Source of the DNA: Lachnospiraceae bacterium
GTDB taxonomy: Bacteria > Bacillota > Clostridia > Lachnospirales > Lachnospiraceae
Reading direction: 5' to 3'
Assembly: GCA_019421365.1 (NCBI GenBank)
Contig: JAHZFJ010000005.1
Location: forward strand, 46,401 to 110,400
Length of the DNA stretch: 64,000 bases
In this document: piece after piece, positions 9,081 to 18,439 of the stretch
How positions within the stretch are numbered: the stretch's first letter is position 1
Layout: every line of letters begins with the position of its first letter
Position numbers and translations under genes: made by a program
The notes under the pieces: model-generated
The model's input: the letters and a program-made list of their open reading frames with translations, nothing else
Told to the model about the DNA's origin: nothing
The model's database searches: none

Positions 9081-9109
9081 TTGTACTACAGTCTATAATG
9101 TGATACAAT
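9081..9109 (+). promoter_or_regulatory. Candidate sigma-A promoter for the TetR gene
   Basis: TTGTAC, 17 bp, TACAAT. The transcript would start near 9116, about 60 bp before the start codon. The boxes fall inside a partial dyad, TTGTACTACA-N8-TGTGATACAA, which would suit autorepression. Confidence 0.5.
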
Positions 9110-9178
9110 TTACAAAAGCGGCAATTATGTAAACATATTAAATCAACGAGGTATTTCCTAAGAAAAGGGGGATGAATT

Positions 9179-9721
9179 ATGAGGTTATCAGAAGGTGGAA
9201 CAAATCTTACTACTAGAAATCAGTATATTCGGTTATGTATTGCAAGATCATTACTAAAATTAATGGAAGAAGAAGCATTTGAGAAAATTACAATAACAGA
9301 GATTGTTAACAATGCCAATGTATCAAGGATGACATTTTATAAATACTATAAATCCAAGCTAGAAGTTTTATCTGATTACATGTATGAGATTGTGAATGAG
9401 TATATGAAGGAATCGAAGATACGTACAGATATTGGTCAGTTTCGAGATTATAAACATATCTGTCATTGCTTTACATTCTTTAAACAATACAGTTCATTTA
9501 TCTTAACTCTAATTCATGCCAATATGCATGCAGTGATAATGAATGCTTTGAATGACTATATGGATACATACGTATTGCAGACATCGGAGTATTCACGCTA
9601 TGAATTATATTATTATGCGGGGGCTCTATGTAATACATATCTGAAATGGATTGAATCAGGGATGCAGGAAACTCCAGAAGAAATCGCTACGATGGTAAAG
9701 ACAGCGGTTGGATCTAAGTAG
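9179..9721 (+). CDS. TetR/AcrR family transcriptional regulator
   Basis: A 180-aa DNA-binding protein. Residues 14-62 form the TetR helix-turn-helix: FEKITITEIVNNANVSRMTF followed by YKYYKSK. The C-terminal half is a Tyr-rich helical ligand domain like that of DhaS-type and other short TetR proteins. AAGGGGG stands 8 bp before the ATG. It is divergent from the DegV gene, which is its most likely target. The ligand is not predictable. Confidence 0.88.
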   Translation: MRLSEGGTNLTTRNQYIRLCIARSLLKLMEEEAFEKITITEIVNNANVSRMTFYKYYKSKLEVLSDYMYEIVNEYMKESKIRTDIGQFRDYKHICHCFTFFKQYSSFILTLIHANMHAVIMNALNDYMDTYVLQTSEYSRYELYYYAGALCNTYLKWIESGMQETPEEIATMVKTAVGSK

Positions 9722-9840
9722 AACCGTTAACTGATGTTAGATAAAGGATATACCAATAATTCACAGAAAATCATATAGAAATGCCAAGACATTGACATAA
9801 TCAAGGTTTACCATAGTGTTAAAGATAGGAGGTAAGCCTG

Positions 9841-11040
9841 ATGAAAAAAATGAATAAAATAATTGCTTGGGCGATGTTACTTGTCTGTATTATTACAGGT
9901 GTTGAGCTTTTACCAAGTAGCGCAAAAGCTGCTGAGAAGGTGGCAAAATCCTCTGGGCTTGTAGTAAAGGATCAAGGATATCTATTCTATAAAAAGGGAA
10001 CAGAGGGATCTAGTTATAAACTAGTATCACAAAAGGAAGGATCTACAAGAACAACTACATTAACTAGTAAACAAGTTAAGAATTTTTATGTTCAGAATAA
10101 ATATGTGTATTATGTCGCTAAAGATAATAAAACAAGTAAGAATAGCATTTACCGAGTAGGACGTGATGGCAAGAATACAAAATGTCTAGTAACTGTGAAC
10201 AAAGGAGACATTATTGGAGTTATAGGTGATTACGTATACTATTCTTATTATAAGAATTACGATAAGATGATTATCGCAAGAATTAACGTGACTGGTAAAA
10301 AGGGAACGAATAAGGTCCTTAGCACGACAAGTACAAACTATTATAATTTTAAGCCAGTTATAGCGAATAATAGAATCTATTATACGAATAACAAACGTAC
10401 CATAATCTATTCCATGACGTTAGGTGGTAAGAAGACGGAGAAACTTATTACAGGTACTTCTGTGGATAGTTTGACAGTAGGAAAAGATGGTTTATATTAT
10501 CTATGTAACAAGAATAAAGGAACGATAAAGAGTAGTACTACGGATGTAATGAAGGTTTCTTTTAAAGGCAAGGTAACAAAGCTTGATTCCTTTGATCTTA
10601 AGAAAGTAAGTGACTATCGTGTTAATGCAGGTGGAGAGCCAGCAACAGATTATACTAATTTTCGTGTTGTGTTGCATCAAGTGACAACTGATAATGTGTA
10701 CTATTCCTTAACGGAGGATCAGTATATCTCTTATCTCTTTAAAGCAGCTACGAATGGTAGCAGTGTTAAGATGATACTTGATGAGAAAACATATGAATCC
10801 TATGATGATTATGTTGTTGGAGTAAGTGATTATGTAAGTTCTAAGAATTATAAGTTATTTGCATTTGGTAATGGAGAAGATCCAGATCATTATTACTATC
10901 AAGATCAATCAGGCACATATACTCTAAATATCAACCCGGCTGATATTAAGATAGTTGATGGTATCGCTTATTATCAAGTAATACAATCAAAGAAAAAGGT
11001 ATTTAAAAGTACTTCGGTAGAGAACTTGTTTACTAAGTAA
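9841..11040 (+). CDS. Secreted DUF5050-like repeat protein
   Basis: A 399-aa exported protein with a signal peptide (residues 1-30, ending SSAKAAE) and repeated units containing YVYY, YIYR or IYYTN separated by turns. This is typical of DUF5050 propeller-like proteins of clostridia. Function is unknown; a surface-binding role is inferred only from export and the repeat fold. It has a good AGGAGG site and stands alone, 120 bp after the TetR gene. It is rich in Lys, Thr, Tyr and Asn. Confidence 0.8.
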   Translation: MKKMNKIIAWAMLLVCIITGVELLPSSAKAAEKVAKSSGLVVKDQGYLFYKKGTEGSSYKLVSQKEGSTRTTTLTSKQVKNFYVQNKYVYYVAKDNKTSKNSIYRVGRDGKNTKCLVTVNKGDIIGVIGDYVYYSYYKNYDKMIIARINVTGKKGTNKVLSTTSTNYYNFKPVIANNRIYYTNNKRTIIYSMTLGGKKTEKLITGTSVDSLTVGKDGLYYLCNKNKGTIKSSTTDVMKVSFKGKVTKLDSFDLKKVSDYRVNAGGEPATDYTNFRVVLHQVTTDNVYYSLTEDQYISYLFKAATNGSSVKMILDEKTYESYDDYVVGVSDYVSSKNYKLFAFGNGEDPDHYYYQDQSGTYTLNINPADIKIVDGIAYYQVIQSKKKVFKSTSVENLFTK

Positions 11041-11165
11041 TGCAAAACTCAATTTACGTTTTCAAGGCTTAGTGATGGCGATATTGTTGAGATTGTGGTT
11101 GAGTGATTGACTATGAAATGATAAAATATTAGTAGGTTTTAGTGTAGAAATAGGTGAGGGATATT

Positions 11166-11792
11166 ATGACAGATAAAGAAGTACAACATATTTTATCAAT
11201 ATTAGATCAAGAGTATGGAACAACTAAGGAAGGTTTCTTACATAATGCAGATTGGCAGCTTCTACTTGCGATTATGTTGAGTGCGCAAAGTACAGATAAG
11301 CAAGTATATGATGTCTTACCAAGATTGTGGGATAGATTTTCTACGGTTGATCAAATGGCTGAAGCACCAGTTGAAGAGATAGAAGAGTATATTAAATCCA
11401 TTGGTTTATACAAAAGTAAAGCTAAGAACATGAAGCAATGTTGCAATCAAATTATTACGGAGTTTAATGGCATAGTTCCAAAAACTATAGATGAATTAGT
11501 GAAGTTAGCTGGTGTTGGTAGAAAAACTGCAACTTTGTTTTTAGCAGATGCCTATGGAATACCAGGGGTAACGGTAGATACGCATGTGTTAAGAATTGCT
11601 AAAAGACTGGGATGGGCAGTAGGAAAGAATCCAGTACAGGTTGAGAAGGAATTGATGCAAGTACTACCGAAGGAAAACTGGAATCGTATAAACTTTCAAT
11701 TGATTTATCATGGTAGGAGCATATGTACTGCAAGAAAATGTAATTGTGAGAAGTGCTTGTTGAGTGAATGGTGTGAGAAAAAGGATATATAG
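11166..11792 (+). CDS. nth: Endonuclease III (DNA glycosylase/AP lyase)
   Basis: Base-excision-repair enzyme that removes oxidised pyrimidines and nicks the abasic site. The HhH motif LAGVGRKTA carries catalytic Lys120, and Asp138 sits in VDTHVLR, the same numbers as in E. coli Nth. The C-terminal [4Fe-4S] ligands C-X6-C-X2-C-X5-C are complete. The ATG at 11166 is preferred over an in-frame GTG at 11154 because GTGAGGG lies 5 bp before it; this gives 208 aa. It is followed by a strong terminator and then by xth. Confidence 0.96.
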   Translation: MTDKEVQHILSILDQEYGTTKEGFLHNADWQLLLAIMLSAQSTDKQVYDVLPRLWDRFSTVDQMAEAPVEEIEEYIKSIGLYKSKAKNMKQCCNQIITEFNGIVPKTIDELVKLAGVGRKTATLFLADAYGIPGVTVDTHVLRIAKRLGWAVGKNPVQVEKELMQVLPKENWNRINFQLIYHGRSICTARKCNCEKCLLSEWCEKKDI

Positions 11793-11800
11793 AAGTTATA

Positions 11801-11839
11801 ATGGCAACCAATTTGTGTATGAATTGGTTGCCATTTTTT
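11801..11839 (+). terminator. Intrinsic terminator after nth
   Basis: A perfect 13-bp stem (ATGGCAACCAATT with its complement), 8-base loop and a run of T. Confidence 0.93.
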
Positions 11840-12013
11840 ATATAAGGTGCATTCTTTGCTTGATAATTTACTTTTTTGTTGAATCATGCTATTGTATTAT
11901 ATGTAGCTAACTATAATTAGTTGGTTAAGATAAAGTAAATTGGTTGAGAAACTTCCAACCGGATCTTTGTTTTTAAATAAAGATTCAGATTTTGGAAAGG
12001 AGTATGGTGATAA

Positions 12014-12772
12014 ATGAAATTAATCTCATGGAATGTTAATGGAATACGAGCATGTGTTCAAAAAGGATTTTTAGATTTTTTTAAAGAAGTCGATGCAGAC
12101 ATCTTTTGTATTCAAGAGAGTAAATTACAAGAAGGACAGATCGAATTAGACCTTGAAGGCTATAATCAATATTGGAATTATGCTAAGAAAAAAGCATATT
12201 CTGGAACGGCTATATTTACAAAGCAAAAGCCGCTAGAAGTAACATATGGTTTAGGAATTGAAGAACATGATCAAGAAGGTCGTGTCATTACATTGGAGTT
12301 TGAACAATTCTATATGGTAACAGTCTATACGCCTAATTCACAAAATGAGTTAGCTAGATTACCATATCGTATGGAATGGGAGGATGCGTTCAAAGATTAT
12401 CTTAAAAAGCTTGATGAGAAGAAGCCAGTGATTGTGTGTGGTGATTTGAATGTGGCTCATAAAGAGATTGATTTGAAAAATCCTAAAACCAATCAAAAGA
12501 ATGCAGGATTCACAATTGAAGAGAGAACTAAATTCAGTGAATTACTTGAAAAGGGATTTACGGATACGTTCCGATACTTTTATCCTGATATGGAAGAAAT
12601 TTATTCTTGGTGGTCTTATCGATTCAAAGCACGAGAAAAGAACGCAGGTTGGCGTATTGATTATTTTCTAACATCAAGTAGTTTAGATGAACGATTAGTA
12701 GGAGCGAAGATTCATACAGAAGTGTTAGGATCAGATCATTGTCCAATAGAGTTAGAAATCTCTTTTGAGTAA
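12014..12772 (+). CDS. xth: Exodeoxyribonuclease III (AP endonuclease)
   Basis: Xth/ExoA-type AP endonuclease of base-excision repair, 252 aa. It has the EEP-fold motifs in order: WNVNGIRA (metal-site Asn), IQESKLQ (metal-binding Glu35), CGDLNVAH, WRIDYFL and the terminal GSDHCPI with the catalytic Asp-His. AAAGGAG lies 12 bp upstream with a second GGTGAT nearer the ATG. It follows nth, and the enzymes act in the same repair pathway. The two genes are separated by a terminator, so they are not one simple operon. Confidence 0.96.
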   Translation: MKLISWNVNGIRACVQKGFLDFFKEVDADIFCIQESKLQEGQIELDLEGYNQYWNYAKKKAYSGTAIFTKQKPLEVTYGLGIEEHDQEGRVITLEFEQFYMVTVYTPNSQNELARLPYRMEWEDAFKDYLKKLDEKKPVIVCGDLNVAHKEIDLKNPKTNQKNAGFTIEERTKFSELLEKGFTDTFRYFYPDMEEIYSWWSYRFKAREKNAGWRIDYFLTSSSLDERLVGAKIHTEVLGSDHCPIELEISFE

Positions 12773-12777
12773 AAAAT

Positions 12778-12825
12778 AATAAGTTGGCATAGTAGATGGG
12801 AATCTAGTATGCCAACTTATTTTTA
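12778..12825. terminator. Bidirectional terminator between xth and the hydrogenase
   Basis: A 13-bp perfect stem (aataagttggcat / atgccaacttatt) with T tracts on both strands sits between the convergent genes. Confidence 0.9.
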
Positions 12826-12873
12826 ATTAAGTCATTGAATTTGTGGTTTTGTATTTGTAAATCATCTCGATAG

Positions 12874-14811
12874 TTATTTCTTTGGTCTTACAAAATACTG
12901 TGTATGCAATAATTCATGCGCTTTGTGACTCAATGGATGATCCAAGTATTTGTCATAAATCACTTGAACAGTTGGATTTTCATTGGAACGACGTAGGGTA
13001 AGTGAACGGTCAATGTTATTAAGTCCTTCCATACGTTTTTCTAATGTTTCAGCACGTTTTTTTGCTTTAGGTTGTCCGCCACCGCCAATGCAGCCTCCTG
13101 TACAGGCCATAATTTCAATGGCATGGAAGAATTCTTCGCCAGATCGTATCTTATCTAACATCTTCGTGGCTTCTTTTAGTCCATGTGCAACACCAATTCT
13201 AAGTGTTAATTCATCATCAACTTTGATTTCGCTACAACGGAATCCGTCCCATCCCCTAAGACATTCGAATTCAATATTATCGAACCTTTTACCAGTTAAT
13301 CCTTCTAGAGCAGTACGCGTAGCTGCCTCTATAACACCGCCTGTACGACCGAATATAATACCAGCACCGGTATATTCACCCATAACTTGGTCGATTTCTT
13401 CATCTTCAATCTCGTGCAAATCAATTCCTGTATCTTTAAATATCTTTATTAATTCGTTTGTTGTTAAGACATAATCCACATCATAGTTTAGATCTCTTGA
13501 GAATTCAGGACGAGAAGCTTCATATTTCTTCGCGATACAAGGCATAATAGCTACGGATGTAATATCTGATCGATCTAAATTATGTTCTCTTGACCAAAGA
13601 TCTTTAGCAACAGAGGCAAACATTTGCATTGGAGATTTGGCACTAGAAGGTACATCAAGCATATCCGCATAATTTTGTTCGATGAATTTAACCCAAGCTG
13701 GACAACAAGAGGTTAGGATCGGTAATTTTACCGTTTCATCTCCAGCAAGATGTCTTTTTAATCGATCAGTAAGCTCAGCAGCCTCTTCCATAATAGTTAA
13801 ATCAGCAGCCCATGTTGTATCAAATACGTAATCTACACCAAGTGCACGTAATCCGGCTGCAATTTTTTTCTCTACATTCACACCTGCATCAAAGCCAAAT
13901 GCTTCACCGATTGTGACACGTACAGATGGAGCCATCTGTGTAATTACAACTTTACCGGGTGTAACTAAATCACGTAAGAAGAGAAGACTGTTATCACCAT
14001 AAGTAATTGCATTAACAGGACAAGCTGTTACGCAAGCACCACAATGTGTACAACGTACATAGTCAATAGAATGTTGTTCCTTTACGCCACCTTCAATACA
14101 ATCGACTGGACAGACACGATTACATGCATTACAGCCAATACATTTATCGGTTATTCTTAGTTTAGTCAGATGGTGACATTGAGAGGTATAACAACATTTG
14201 TCTTCAATATGGTCAATCAATTCCTCATAGAAGTGGTTAATGATTTCTTCTGTTACATTATGTTTTTTATTGATGGTTTCGATAACAATATTTGCCAATT
14301 CACGGAGAAAGAAGATATCTCTCATATTCGAACGACCTTTGGAGATTCGGTCAAAGATATCACCCATTGATTTCATTTCTTTTTGAATTGGAATATATCG
14401 TGGTATTGCACCAGATTTAATTTGTCCATTGAGGTAATCAAGATAGAATTTTGCATATTGGATAATACAGTCATCACTTGATAAGATTATAATACTATGT
14501 TTAATGCCTGTTTCAAATAATGAAAAATCAAAAGGCTCATGTAAATTATCTTTCGTTAAGAGGCAACCAAATGGCATACCAAGTTGTGCAGCTTTAAATG
14601 TTCCCTTACCAATCAGACCGCCTGCTAAAGCGATGATATCTTCTAAGGTAGCACCATCGAATACTTCAACAATTCCAGGTGAGTTTACCCTTCCGCAAAC
14701 AGCTAATAATCTTTTATTGCTTTGTGTTATTTCATCTAAGGTATCATCACTAAAAACTGTGAATACAGATCCTAAGGAACTTTGAAGGAGTTTTTGTTTG
14801 TTGTTTTCCAT
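12874..14811 (-). CDS. hydA: [FeFe] hydrogenase with a degenerate NuoF-like N-terminal domain
   Basis: Cytoplasmic iron-only hydrogenase. Counting from the GTG at 14823, residues 36-220 match the C-terminal half of NuoF/HydB: an SLBB segment (CGRVNSPGIVEVFDGATL), LGMPFGCLLT and a helical bundle (MGDIFDRISKG). The N3 cysteines normally in CGKCTPCREG are gone, replaced by AIPRYIPIQ. Two [4Fe-4S] ferredoxin motifs follow (CIGCNACNRVCP, CTHCGACVTACP), then H-cluster motifs TSCCPAW, MPCIAKK and ACTGGCIGGGGQP. The FMN/NADH Rossmann part of NuoF is absent. The ATG at 14811 is chosen after GAGTGA; the in-frame GTG at 14823 is possible. It is monocistronic. Direct NAD reduction is unlikely; ferredoxin is the probable partner. 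Confidence 0.93.
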   Translation of the reverse strand: MENNKQKLLQSSLGSVFTVFSDDTLDEITQSNKRLLAVCGRVNSPGIVEVFDGATLEDIIALAGGLIGKGTFKAAQLGMPFGCLLTKDNLHEPFDFSLFETGIKHSIIILSSDDCIIQYAKFYLDYLNGQIKSGAIPRYIPIQKEMKSMGDIFDRISKGRSNMRDIFFLRELANIVIETINKKHNVTEEIINHFYEELIDHIEDKCCYTSQCHHLTKLRITDKCIGCNACNRVCPVDCIEGGVKEQHSIDYVRCTHCGACVTACPVNAITYGDNSLLFLRDLVTPGKVVITQMAPSVRVTIGEAFGFDAGVNVEKKIAAGLRALGVDYVFDTTWAADLTIMEEAAELTDRLKRHLAGDETVKLPILTSCCPAWVKFIEQNYADMLDVPSSAKSPMQMFASVAKDLWSREHNLDRSDITSVAIMPCIAKKYEASRPEFSRDLNYDVDYVLTTNELIKIFKDTGIDLHEIEDEEIDQVMGEYTGAGIIFGRTGGVIEAATRTALEGLTGKRFDNIEFECLRGWDGFRCSEIKVDDELTLRIGVAHGLKEATKMLDKIRSGEEFFHAIEIMACTGGCIGGGGQPKAKKRAETLEKRMEGLNNIDRSLTLRRSNENPTVQVIYDKYLDHPLSHKAHELLHTQYFVRPKK

Positions 14812-14823
14812 AAAGTAATTCAC

Positions 14824-15228
14824 TCGCTTTCATAATTAAAGATATTGAAAATGACAACAAAATCTTAAGATTAAATGTTTAATGTCGCCTACAATTAGTA
14901 TAACAATTCTGGAAGTAATTTCAAGGGGAGATTATAGGAAGATTAATCAATCATTTTCTTTATTTGCATTGTTACTTTGTTTAAATCAGGGTCACATAAC
15001 AAAGATAAAATATCTACCAAAGCTTTTGGTTCAAAGTCCCACCATTTTAAACGAAGTAATAATTCAATAATCTCATTTTCAAATTACCTCCAACGATACT
15101 ATGTAGCAATTGTATCATATGAGCATGAGTTTTTCTATCAAATCACCAAGTTACAAAGTGAAGAATCGAAAAGGTAGAGGCAACAAGATCTATGTTATAT
15201 AAATTTTGTAAAAATTACAAAAATATGG
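14824..15228. other. Gap between hydrogenase and amino acid ABC operon
   Basis: This divergent gap holds the acetyltransferase remnant at 14943-15082 on the minus strand. The rest has no supported gene. Short plus-strand frames here lack ribosome sites. Confidence 0.5.
14943..15082 (-). pseudogene. C-terminal remnant of a Vat/CatB-type xenobiotic acetyltransferase
   Basis: A minus-strand frame of about 45 codons reads ENEIIELLLRLKWWDFEPKA and on to a TAA stop at 14943-14945. The I-x-x-LL-x-x-KWW-D pattern matches the C-terminal tail of VatD/CatB hexapeptide-repeat acetyltransferases (which end with a LLDIKWWNW-type segment). An in-frame stop lies just upstream and no hexapeptide repeats remain, so this is a gene stump. 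The match is from memory of the family. Confidence 0.45.
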
Positions 15229-15257
15229 TTGACAATTTAGATTAAAAAGAATATATT
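15229..15257 (+). promoter_or_regulatory. Sigma-A promoter of the polar amino acid ABC operon
   Basis: TTGACA, 17 bp, TATATT: a near-consensus promoter. Transcription would start near 15264, leaving a leader of about 145 bases with a free-standing AGGAGGG at 15322-15330 that does not open a long frame. Confidence 0.8.
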
Positions 15258-15409
15258 ATATAGCATACTTATCATATCAAAACAATATGGATTATAGGAA
15301 AAGCGGGAGAAATAAGTTTTACAGGAGGGAATTGAATAGTTTCATATTATTAAACATACATAATATATTGATAGGTTAGCTTTAAGAGGTTAAAGGGGGT
15401 ATAAGTTTA

Positions 15410-16069
15410 ATGGATATAGAAGTTATACAAGAATATATTCCGCTTTATGTGGAGGCAGCTAAATTAACCATAAGTATAGCTATAATAGGAATTTTAGGAG
15501 CGATTGTAGTAGGATTTTTATGTAGCATCATTCGGTTTTATAAGATTCCAATTGTACATAGGATTGTAGGTGGGTATATAGAATTATCTAGAAATACTCC
15601 TCTGCTAATCCAGTTATTCTTTTTATATTTCGGCTTGCCGAAGATAGGAATTGTCATGAGTTCAGAAGCATGTGCTATCGTGGGATTGATTTTTCTTGGA
15701 GGTAGCTATATGTCGGAGGCTTTTCGTAGTGGTCTCGAGGCAATACCTAAGATACAAGAAGAATCGGGACTTTGTCTTGGACTTACAAGGTGGCAGGTGG
15801 TAAGATCAATATTATTACCACAAGCAATTATGATTTCTATGCCAGCATTTTTAGCGAACATAATATTCTTGATTAAAGAAACTTCAGTGTTTAGTGTAGT
15901 TGCATTAGCAGACTTAATGTTTGTAGCAAAAGATTTAATTGGATTGTATTATCAGACAGATGAAGCACTTTTCTTATTGGTTGTTGCATATCTGATTATA
16001 CTACTTCCTATATCTATCGTATTCACAATAGTAGAGAGGAGGTTAAAACGTGTGGCAATCGGCAATTAA
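15410..16069 (+). CDS. Polar amino acid ABC transporter permease (first)
   Basis: HisM/GlnP-type membrane channel subunit, 219 aa, with about five helices. The EAA loop reads EAFRSGLEAIPKIQEESGLCLGL, a standard polar amino acid permease signature, and the segment YIELSRNTPLLIQLFF is also typical. AAAGGGGG precedes the ATG. It overlaps the next permease by 20 bp, so the two are translationally coupled and probably form a heterodimer. Confidence 0.92.
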   Translation: MDIEVIQEYIPLYVEAAKLTISIAIIGILGAIVVGFLCSIIRFYKIPIVHRIVGGYIELSRNTPLLIQLFFLYFGLPKIGIVMSSEACAIVGLIFLGGSYMSEAFRSGLEAIPKIQEESGLCLGLTRWQVVRSILLPQAIMISMPAFLANIIFLIKETSVFSVVALADLMFVAKDLIGLYYQTDEALFLLVVAYLIILLPISIVFTIVERRLKRVAIGN

Positions 16070-16727
16070 TGTATTGTTCCAAGGAAGAAACTTTATACGT
16101 CTGCTTGAGGGATTATGGGTTACAGTTAGAATTTCCTTATTATCAGTTCTACTGTCCATTGTTTTAGGAATTCTTCTAGGATTCATAATGACTAGCAAGA
16201 ACCCGATAATAAAAACAATTACAAAAATTTATCTGGAATTTGTACGTATCATGCCACAATTGGTTCTTCTATTCTTAGTTTATTTTGGCTTGTCTAAATC
16301 ATTACATATAAATCTATCAGGAGAGTTTTCGGCTATTCTGGTATTTACAATATGGGGCACTGCAGAGATGGGAGATTTAGTAAGGGGAGCACTTGAATCG
16401 ATACCAGTACATCAATATGAAAGCGGCAGAGCATTAGGGTTAACTGAGAAACAGTTGTACTTGAATGTTATTTTACCTCAGACTTTTCGAAGATTGATAC
16501 CTCAGTCTATGAATCTTGTAACTCGTATGATTAAAACAACATCTTTAATTGTTTTAATCGGAGTAGTTGAAGTTGTAAAAGTGGGGCAGCAGATAATAGA
16601 AGCATCTAGGTTGACAGCCCCTGGAGCAGCACTAGTGATCTATGCGACTATATTCTTTATGTATTTTATCATATGTTTTCCACTATCTAAAATAGCTGGA
16701 AGACTAGAACAACAATGGAAAGATTAG
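16050..16727 (+). CDS. Polar amino acid ABC transporter permease (second)
   Basis: Partner channel subunit, 225 aa. It carries YLEFVRIMPQLVLLFLVYFG and the EAA loop GALESIPVHQYESGRALGL. The start is a GTG with AGAGGAGG 7 bp upstream, inside the end of the previous gene. It is followed after 13 bp by the ATPase gene. Confidence 0.92.
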   Translation: MWQSAINVLFQGRNFIRLLEGLWVTVRISLLSVLLSIVLGILLGFIMTSKNPIIKTITKIYLEFVRIMPQLVLLFLVYFGLSKSLHINLSGEFSAILVFTIWGTAEMGDLVRGALESIPVHQYESGRALGLTEKQLYLNVILPQTFRRLIPQSMNLVTRMIKTTSLIVLIGVVEVVKVGQQIIEASRLTAPGAALVIYATIFFMYFIICFPLSKIAGRLEQQWKD

Positions 16728-16740
16728 AGGTGAGATATGC

Positions 16741-17517
16741 ATGAATGCAAATAGCAATGAAATTATACTGCAAATCAAAGAGTTAGAAAAGAGATTTGAT
16801 GAGACTAGTATTCTAAGTAACTTATCACTTGAAGTTAAGAAGGGAGAAGTTATTGTAATCTTAGGACCTTCTGGCTGTGGAAAGAGTACTTTACTTCGCT
16901 GTATTAACGGATTAGAGAATATACAAAAGGGTGAGATACTATTAAATGGTGAAAATATTTGTGAGAGCAAACAAAAGATGTATGCCCTTAGACAAAAAAT
17001 CGGTATGGTATTCCAAAGCTATGATTTGTTCCCACATATGAATATTCTAGATAATATTACGCTTGGCCCAGTTAAAGCACAGGGGCGGAAGAAAGAAGAA
17101 GTTCGTAGAGAAGCAGAGCAGTTATTAGAGCGTGTAGGGTTACTAGATAAGGTGTCTGCATATCCAAGACAACTTTCCGGTGGTCAAAAGCAGAGAGTTG
17201 CCATAGTAAGAGCACTTTGTATGCACCCAGAGATCATGTTGTTTGATGAAGTTACGGCAGCACTTGATCCAGAGATGGTAAGAGAAGTATTAGACGTAAT
17301 GTTAGAATTAGCAAAACAAGGAACTACAATGCTGATTGTTACCCATGAGATGTCATTCGCTAGGGCAATTGCAGACAGAATTATATTCTTAGATGAAGGT
17401 TCTATTGTAGAAGAAGCAGAACCTGAGACATTCTTTACAAATCCAAGCACAGACCGTGCCAAGAGATTTTTAGATGTCTTTACTTTTGAGAATGTACATA
17501 ATATTGAGACAGAGTAG
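16741..17517 (+). CDS. Polar amino acid ABC transporter ATP-binding protein
   Basis: ATPase of the GlnQ/HisP type, 258 aa. Walker A is GPSGCGKS, Q-loop FQSYDLFPHMN, signature LSGGQKQR, Walker B IMLFDEVTAALDPE and H-loop VTHEMS. The Val in DEVTAALD replaces the more usual Pro/Thr but is seen in the family. It lies between the permeases and the binding protein, completing a one-operon importer. Confidence 0.94.
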   Translation: MNANSNEIILQIKELEKRFDETSILSNLSLEVKKGEVIVILGPSGCGKSTLLRCINGLENIQKGEILLNGENICESKQKMYALRQKIGMVFQSYDLFPHMNILDNITLGPVKAQGRKKEEVRREAEQLLERVGLLDKVSAYPRQLSGGQKQRVAIVRALCMHPEIMLFDEVTAALDPEMVREVLDVMLELAKQGTTMLIVTHEMSFARAIADRIIFLDEGSIVEEAEPETFFTNPSTDRAKRFLDVFTFENVHNIETE

Positions 17518-17557
17518 ATCATGAATTAATAAAAAAAACAATAAAGGGGAATTTATT

Positions 17558-18427
17558 ATGAGTAAAATAGGTAAGATTCAGAAAAAATTAATTTTAGTGG
17601 CAACATTAGTATTGGTATTGGCGATGGGATTAACTGCTTGCGGTAAGAAATCTTCTGATGAAGGCAACAAATCAACAGCAAGAACTCTACAAGAGATAAA
17701 AGATAGTGGAGAGGTAGTAATTGGAGTTTTCTCTGACAAGAAACCTTTTGGATATGTAGATGAGAATGGTGAGTATCAAGGTTATGATGTATACTTCGGA
17801 AATCGTATCGCCAAAGACCTTGGTGTTGAAGTAAAATATGTTCCAGTAGAAGCTGCGAGCCGTGTAGAATACTTACGTTCTGCAAAAGTAGATATTATCC
17901 TTGCTAATTTTACTGTAAACGATGAGCGTTCAAAGCAAGTTGATTTTGCATTACCTTATATGAAAGTAGCACTTGGGATTGTTTCACCAGATAGCGCGTT
18001 AATTACAGACGCTGAACAGTTAAACGGTAAAACATTAATTATTAGTAAGGGAACAACCGCAGAGACATATTTTTCAGAAAATTATCCAGACGTTAATTTA
18101 CTTAAGTTTGACCAATATAGTGAAGCATACAATGCCTTGTTAGATGGAAGAGGGGATGCCCTATCAACAGATAATACAGAAGTACTTGCTTGGGCAATTG
18201 AGAATAAAGGATTTTCTGTTGGTGTAGATTCTCTTGGAAATCAAGATACAATTGCTGCAGCTGTACAAAAAGGGAACAAAGATTTACTTGATTGGATTAA
18301 TGTAGAGATTCGTTTATTAGCAGATGAACAATTCTTCCATAAAGCTTATGAAGAAACATTAGCGCCAGTTTATGGAGATGCAGCAAATCCTGAAAATCTA
18401 GTAATTGAAGGCGGAGTTATTGAATAA
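17558..18427 (+). CDS. Polar amino acid (possibly cysteine) ABC transporter binding lipoprotein
   Basis: Extracellular SBP_bac_3 protein, 289 aa. The lipobox LTAC places the lipidated Cys at residue 28. Family phrases include LQEIKDSGEVVIGVFSDKKP, FGYVDENGEYQGYDV and ANFTVNDERSKQVDFALPYM. The overall pattern is closest to the cysteine-binding CjaA-like group, so cysteine or cystine is a reasonable guess but not proven. AAAGGGGAA precedes the ATG. A perfect terminator 12 bp after the stop ends the operon. Confidence 0.9.
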   Translation: MSKIGKIQKKLILVATLVLVLAMGLTACGKKSSDEGNKSTARTLQEIKDSGEVVIGVFSDKKPFGYVDENGEYQGYDVYFGNRIAKDLGVEVKYVPVEAASRVEYLRSAKVDIILANFTVNDERSKQVDFALPYMKVALGIVSPDSALITDAEQLNGKTLIISKGTTAETYFSENYPDVNLLKFDQYSEAYNALLDGRGDALSTDNTEVLAWAIENKGFSVGVDSLGNQDTIAAAVQKGNKDLLDWINVEIRLLADEQFFHKAYEETLAPVYGDAANPENLVIEGGVIE

Positions 18428-18439
18428 TTAGTAAAATAA

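Noticed and set aside
12983..13474. Long plus-strand frame opposite the hydrogenase gene
   Set aside because: It is an antisense shadow of the hydA coding sequence: no ribosome site, no recognisable protein, composition dictated by the opposite strand.
14882..15177. Two short plus-strand frames after the hydrogenase start
   Set aside because: They run opposite the acetyltransferase remnant, which gives a meaningful protein pattern on the minus strand; the plus frames have none.
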